Assembly: GCF_000003815.2 (NCBI RefSeq)
Contig: NC_049995.1
Span: forward strand, 3,541,154 to 3,605,153
Direction of reading: 5' to 3'
DNA length: 64,000 bases
Source of the DNA: Branchiostoma floridae
Taxonomy: Eukaryota > Chordata > Leptocardii > Amphioxiformes > Branchiostomatidae
Shown: piece after piece, positions 58,901-64,000 of the stretch
Numbering within the stretch: the first letter of the stretch is position 1
How the letters are laid out: each line of letters begins with the position of its first letter
The notes under the pieces: generated by a model
Told to the model about the DNA's origin: nothing
The model's database searches: none
What the model saw: the letters and a program-made list of their open reading frames with translations, nothing else
Program-made: the position numbers and the translations under genes

Positions 58901-60743
58901 GTTTCTTCATGGCTATGGGGTTTGAAAGGCAACAAGTGCAATATACAGAGTTTGATAATGTCAATAGATAAAGAAATGCAGATGGAAGAAAGCATCAATT
59001 TCCATTTTAGATATCTCTTTTGTATGGAAGGTTTCATGTGTAGAAAAAACTCCTGGCACTTTTGACCATTTGCTGACGTCACGTATCCGCAAGATCACGT
59101 GTTACCAAAATCACATGTCTGTAACTCTCGCGAGTTTACGTTCTAAAGTGATTGGTCATCAGTATTGATCCGGAAGAAGGCGACAGTGGCCGTTGTGAAG
59201 GCGACAGTGGTCGTTAAAAATTTGATCCATGTTTACCCTTGTGTTGAAAGAAAGTCTAGTATTCTGTTGTGATTACTACCATCACATATGAGCTTCCATG
59301 AAAAATTAAAGATGTCTGTAAAGCACCAGACAACATACCAGGAGGGAAGAAGAAAACGATACAGGCCGTGACGAGCATGGCGGCTGCGGTGAGGAAGAAC
59401 CCCGTCCACCAAGCTCCCACCCACAGCGGGTTGTTAGGCGTCAGCCCTAGATACGAGGGGTCGATGCCCTTGTCCACGTCCACGTACATCTTGAGGAGGT
59501 AGGAGCTCATCAGCATCCCCACCGCTCCTCCGGCGACAAGGATGCTGTAGCCTATCCCTGAAAATGTCAAAACATAAAATATTACTTATTACCTCATTGA
59601 AACGGCAGAAACATTAACAAGATGATGGTGGCCACCTAACACGAATGATTAGAGGGGTGGGGGTATTGTTTTCGGTCTGTGTATCTTTTTGTTTGACTTT
59701 ATGTCTGCCCTTATTTATTTCAATGTGTAGAGTGACAGGATGCAAAGCGGAAGATGGACTGTGACTGGATATTGGAAGGTTGGGTTGGCTCGGGATCAAA
59801 GTTGGTCCCACAGATTGAAAGGAAAATGCATAGACGGAATGAGCCAGGATTCCACGAGGAATAAAACAGTAAATGTAGTGTATTCAATGGAAGTATGAAA
59901 TCTTGCCATGTCCAGACCTGTACTGTCCGTGTCTCAGAGACCTTGAACTTTGACATTTTACCCACAATGCACTGTACAGCGCATGCGCAGCTGGAACCAT
60001 AAACAGCCTGATATACAGGCAAGTGAACTCACCAAAGTACACAGCCGTGCTCTCCTTCCTCACGTGATCATCGATGTACGTCGTTCCCAGGGGAAACAGA
60101 GGAGCGGATCCCATTCCGAAAACGATCTGCAGTGATACGAGAGACCGCTAGGTTATATGAATTGGTTGTAATACGTTCATCATATGATTTACCCATAACC
60201 AGTATGGCTAAATTAAAATGGTTCTCGGCATGATTCTAACTAAACAATTTTCTCCCCGTCCCGATAATTTTTCTTTGATGCTTTGAGGGTTTTGGTGATC
60301 GTTCGAAATAAATTTACACATATAGCATAATATAATTTGGCACTATAATTTTTACCATAGCTATTACAAGTTTGTTGTTGTTGTCGGAGCAACGCGCCGA
60401 AATTGTAAATCATCAGTTCCCTTCTTCTAGGCATTTTACAATTATAAAGCAGAAATCATTAGTTTCCTCCTGCTGCAGTAGAATTTTTTGTTTAAAAATC
60501 AACAATAACACACCGTGACCAGTGAACAAGGTTAACAGTTGTTGTGGTACGTACCTGACCAATCAGAAGAAGCACAAACCAGCCGCCCTGTGCCGATACT
60601 GCTGCGGCCTGCTCAGCTGTACAGTCCGATCTCGTCTCGTTCACAAGACAGACGTCCTGGTAAATTTTAACAAGAAATGTACAGCTAAAGGACTGTGTGT
60701 ATCATATAATCACTATGAAACTTTTGCACAAACACAGGTACGT

Positions 60744-60805
<62 letters not shown>

Positions 60806-63260
60806 CCGTCTCCAAAAAATGGTATTCGATTTAAAAACGTATATGACATGAATACATAAAATTCATTTTCATTTTAATGTTCAAGCAGTCAAGAAAATAA
60901 ACAAAGAGGTGGTGATATGAAATGTAGCAATCTAGCAAAATTTGTTCGAAAAATTACAGCAACAGGTTTTAAGAAACAGATCGATGTAATCAAAACTCCA
61001 GGTATTATTTTATTATGTTAAGGATCAGTGACAGCACTATCAAGTGCCCGGTAGTAAAATAAAATGATTGACAGGTCGTACCTTTGGTGTCTGCATGCTC
61101 TGATTGGCTACGCTCTGAGGGTCGATGTCGTACGCAGGCGCAATGAAGTGAGGCAGGCCAGACAGGGCACACCCAACCGCCATGACTAGCAGACCCACTC
61201 CTGAATGTTACAAACAAATCAAAGTACTATTATTAGATAAAAGACCACAAAAATCACTAGTAATTTGAATAAATTACAGCACGAAACCTATCTTGTTATG
61301 TATGATCTAAATCTTCTACATACAACGACGCGGATATAAAGAATGCCAGATGCTTATGTACGAGGCAAATGTACCGCTAGTTCACTTTTATCCGCCGGGT
61401 AACCTATATCCGTTGGATTAAAAAACAGAGTATTTAGGGAAGTCGAATTGTGGTTTCAAATTGCAACATTTTCAATACAATGCAGTTTGAAACCACCGTC
61501 CGTCGACTTGATATCCCTAAATACCCTGTTTAAAAATACCTTGTTTTTAAACACAACGGATATAGGTTGCTCCGCGGATAAAGGCGAACTAGCGTTACAC
61601 GTGAAAAAGTAAAGTGACACGGATATACGCGAACACCACTGAATGAAACAGAAAGAAATATGAAAAATCCCACAGATGAAAAGGATCATCTACATGTATC
61701 ATAATTATTCCATGACAATTGTGGCAACCATGTGGTGTAGATTGGTTATACATAATAGGCTGTATAAGTACATGAGAGAAATGCTTATATAGACAATGAT
61801 ACTTCTTCCATGCGCATTACCTATTGTGTATTTCACTAGTACTTCAAATTACTCCATGTACAATAGTAGCTTAGATACTCTGTTGTTGACAAATGTATTA
61901 TTTGTTTTTTACTAATAAAGCCTTGAAAAAAAAAATCTTTTAAGAAAAGTTCTATCATAATGAAAGGTATAACCCTCACATTTAAAAACTTGCCAAAGAA
62001 AGAACGTCTATAGACTTTTGGAAAGGAGATAAAGTCGTACCTATGTATTTTGGCCTGCTTGCCCCGGGTTTGCCTCCATAGTAAGTGACGAACAGCACAG
62101 CCAGCAAACTCCCCGCGTCAGTGCCTGCCGCTAAGATGCCCAAATCACTGCTTTTCAGTTCAAACCTAGAGATATAAAACGTAATAGTTAGGTGACATAC
62201 GCAAGTTGGTATCTCACCGCACTTGGGACACCGGTGCGGCACTGCGGGGTTCGTTCACTGTGGCACTGTTGTGTTATTTTATTTTCGAATTTTATAGTAT
62301 AAGAGATAAAGAGACCTCTAACCTTTTCTCAAACAAACATATTTGATGTATTCTGCAACTAAATCTTCTATTCTTTTGATATTTCAACATCTAACTGTTC
62401 TTTCGCCCTGTCACAACTGTTAAAAACTCATTCTATCTGAGGATCTAATAGCAGTATTAGGTCCCTGAATGCATCAAAATAAAAGAAATAAAGAGGGCTC
62501 TAACCTTTTCTCGATGGTGGCCAGTACCCCGTTGAGGTAACCTCCCCCTCCGGCTGTGTTCAGCAGCAGCCCGATGCACCACACCACGGCAAACACCTTC
62601 GGGTTAGCCAGGAACGATGCCCACCTACGGAAAAACAATATTATATTCCGTCAGATACATTAATGACATCAAAACAAAACATACTCCCAAAGTCTAAAAC
62701 TAAATATAGTATCATTTTCTCGTTTGAAGAGATTAATGATTAAATGTCCATGATGATTTTCAATATCTATTGCTTTTCGATTAAGAAACATGAGTTTGAA
62801 AATATTCATTGTCGCTAGACTTAAAAATAGTACATTCTGAAAGTAGAGGTGTATATATAGGCCATCATAAATGAATGAGTACTACTAGTATTCAGCCTTC
62901 GATGTAAATCAAACGAAATAGACTAATTGAACTAATTTGAAACCATGTAGGACTTGAAAAAATGAAATACAGGCAAATCAAAGGAAGAAAATTTGAACTT
63001 TATATAAACCATATTCTCCAGGACCTGAAGAATACCACATTTTCTTACCTTGGTTTGCAACACAAAACCCCACACCTCACGTCCTCCCCTTCCTCGATCT
63101 CTACTACTTCCACATCCGGGACAGGGCTGCTCAGGGCTTCTGCGGCTGCGCTGTGTGCCGCGTGACTCGTGACGTCATCAGTAGGACCCGGATGATAATG
63201 GTGGACGATGCGGGGAACATTCCGATCGCCACCTCTGACCCATAGTTTTTCACTCTCCAT
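52928..63260 (-). CDS. Gene E: giant OATP/SLCO transporter with repeat loop and long tail
   Basis: Exons: 63049-63260, 62505-62624, 62041-62165, 61082-61200, 60555-60656, 60033-60126, 59339-59557, 58772-58912, 58306-58467, 57611-57809, 56923-57118, 55218-56434, 54860-54924, 52928-54456. All junctions are GT-AG and the sum is exactly 4500 nt (1499 residues plus TGA), about twice the family length. ATG at 63260 has a strong Kozak context (ACGCCATGG). TM1 begins in exon 2; the Kazal-like module (P-V-C-G-I-D-G..C-H-A-G-C) is at about residues 499-563. Exon 12 inserts about 51 hexapeptides (residues about 599-904) between the C-S-C and the closing C-P-Q-N-C of the same loop. After TM12 the tail (about 1056-1499) is acidic, Asn/Thr/Glu-rich and repetitive. 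Gene D is the nearest relative. Predicted surface transporter with a mucin-like or stalk-like ectodomain; substrate unknown. Confidence 0.93.
53000..54080 (-). repeat. Degenerate protein repeats in the gene E cytoplasmic tail
   Basis: About five diverged units of 45-65 residues sharing D-G-N-P-N-N, S-M-K-E, E-T-S-x-x-D-A, T-D-E-Q-L-P and N-E-N-A-T elements. Strongly acidic, without hydrophobic helices, so probably disordered. They follow an S-M-G-S-L-x-A-S motif shared with the tail of gene D. Confidence 0.75.
55412..56329 (-). repeat. 18-bp coding minisatellite (about 51 units) in gene E exon 12
   Basis: In-frame tandem array; plus-strand unit TTGCGTTGGGTTGCCACC, coding on the minus strand for G-G-N-P-T-Q. 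Position 1 varies among G, S, N, D and A, and a few units read N-T-T or N-L-T. No stop or frameshift in 918 bp. It is located wholly inside an extracellular loop. Confidence 0.93.
56657..56845 (+). mobile_element. tRNA-derived SINE with A and B boxes
   Basis: A box TGGCCGATCGG (56675-56685) and B box GTTCGATCCC (56743-56752), about 57 bp apart. The body does not fold as an intact tRNA, so this is a SINE head rather than a tRNA gene. Sits in the gene E intron beside the Kazal exon. Confidence 0.65.
57480..57602 (+). repeat. Dispersed ATACCGGCTAT repeat, copy 3
   Basis: GTGTGACAGGTCGTTCAGTG, CTGCTGCCG, GGTGTGTTACGGCGAAGGGC, GGTCATACCGGCTATATTGC, AGATACAGATAG. Ends 8 bp from the donor of exon 57611-57809. 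Confidence 0.6.
59070..59282. repeat. Interspersed repeat with CACGTG, copy 2
   Basis: Partner of 5970-6156. It has one CACGTG and one CACATG, and an internal duplication of GCGACAGTGG.CGTT. In a gene E intron. Confidence 0.6.
60742..60801. repeat. CA microsatellite
   Basis: About 28 CA units in a gene E intron. Confidence 0.9.
61329..61630. mobile_element. Foldback element, MITE-like
   Basis: Arms of about 145 bp read CGCGGATATA, GTACCGCTAGTTC, CCTATATCCGTTG, TATTTAGGGA and AGTCGA, mirrored in order after a short centre at about 61478, with small indels. Non-coding, in a gene E intron. Confidence 0.7.
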
Positions 63261-64000
63261 GGCGTGTTTGCGCACTCGGGTATCTCTTCAAGACACCTCT
63301 CGTACAAACTCTCTGTAGAGCAAACAAGCAATTCTTGAGTTATTCTTTGTCAAATTCTGAAACAAAATTGAAATTTGTAGTTCCAAAATGTCTAGGGAGC
63401 AAAAATCTACGCGCATTACTTTTCCTCACAAAAGCTTTCTGCCAAACACAAACCGTGACCATAGCATGTCCAGGACACGAGATACGTACAAAAACCCCAT
63501 GTTTTTCTGCAGTACCATATCAAGCCGCTATAATTAAAACATAAACAAGGCTTTATAATGACCTACCCAGATACCAAATATCGAAACATTCTATCCAAGT
63601 AGTCATTACAATACCTCCGTTTCAAAGACCTCTTATCTTATTTATTATTACCTCTTATTTATACTGAATGTATATATGCAGAATAACAGCTAGAGTTAAC
63701 TCAGCGACAAGCACCTGGGTATGTGATACCGTTAACACAACTTCGGAGTGCACTTATGAAAAACCGTGAGAATGTTATGTTACGGACCTAATAAAAGAGA
63801 GCTTTGTCTCATGAATAACTACAAAATCATACAGAATGACCACAAAAAAATTTCAGATGAGCTACGTGTTTCATAAACTTTCTAGTTTTGCATTAGAATG
63901 ATTAAATCTTTTTTGAGAGCAACGGTTTCTCAGCTGTGTATAGCCTGTCGTTAACGGATAACTTTGGAACCCCCCCCCTTTTCATATGCACTCATGGGAA
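63261..64000. other. Upstream flank of gene E
   Basis: A possible acceptor (minus strand, TTTGCTCTACAG) just beyond 63312 would give about 52 nt of 5'UTR in the first coding exon, implying a further upstream leader exon. No promoter motif, exon or repeat family was recognised beyond it. Confidence 0.4.

Noticed and set aside
63260-63275. Upstream start for gene E five codons before the chosen ATG
   Set aside because: That position is GTG, not ATG. The ATG at 63260 has a strong initiation context and is the first in frame.

Overview
This is a eukaryotic, animal genomic window carrying a cluster of solute carrier organic anion transporter (OATP/SLCO) genes. Every supported gene is intron-rich with GT-AG junctions. 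The Kazal-like extracellular module with its C-H-A-G-C signature, the final-exon motif (D..C..W...CG..GAC..YD) and the 12-helix layout identify the family. Moderate GC, dense short inverted-repeat elements, tRNA-derived SINEs, CA and GATA microsatellites and a local TTAGGG run suggest a marine invertebrate deuterostome, most likely a lancelet (Branchiostoma); the organism is inferred, not proven.

Layout. Gene A (+) contributes only its last exon (810-1057). It faces gene B tail to tail. Genes B (16022 to 3769), C (27876 to 20397), D (42488 to 34399) and E (63260 to 52928) follow in tandem, all on the minus strand. B and C are close paralogues of 14 coding exons each, with eight exons of identical length; my models stay in frame end to end (695 and 702 codons). 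D and E form a second subfamily with different exon boundaries in the N-terminal half. E is complete (14 coding exons, 1499 codons). D (13 exons, about 807 codons) is interrupted by assembly gaps in two exons.

Most notable content. (1) Gene E has about 51 copies of a six-residue Gly-Asn-Pro-Thr-Gln-Gly-type repeat inserted in the Kazal-bearing extracellular loop, plus a roughly 445-residue acidic repetitive cytoplasmic tail, giving a transporter about twice the usual length. (2) In gene B, six truncated tandem copies of coding exon 2 keep the splice acceptor but lack the donor half of the exon. (3) Gene D has a candidate furin site in a Ser/Thr-rich linker at the loop position where E carries its repeat array, and an apparently non-canonical acceptor (AT for AG) at the exon that also contains a gap. 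(4) The intron sequence after the Kazal exon is about 91% identical between B and C over 103 nt. (5) Two hammerhead-like motifs of the Penelope retroelement type, regularly spaced CACGTG arrays, and a 14-unit satellite of about 118 bp lie in non-coding DNA.

The spaces between genes hold foldback/MITE-like elements (one with a perfect 8-bp target duplication, one with TTAA ends), SINEs, satellites and microsatellites. I found no convincing non-OATP protein gene, tRNA gene or rRNA gene. The tandem arrangement fits repeated local duplication of a membrane transporter that takes up amphipathic organic anions such as bile salts, steroid conjugates or eicosanoids; the actual substrates cannot be read from the sequence.
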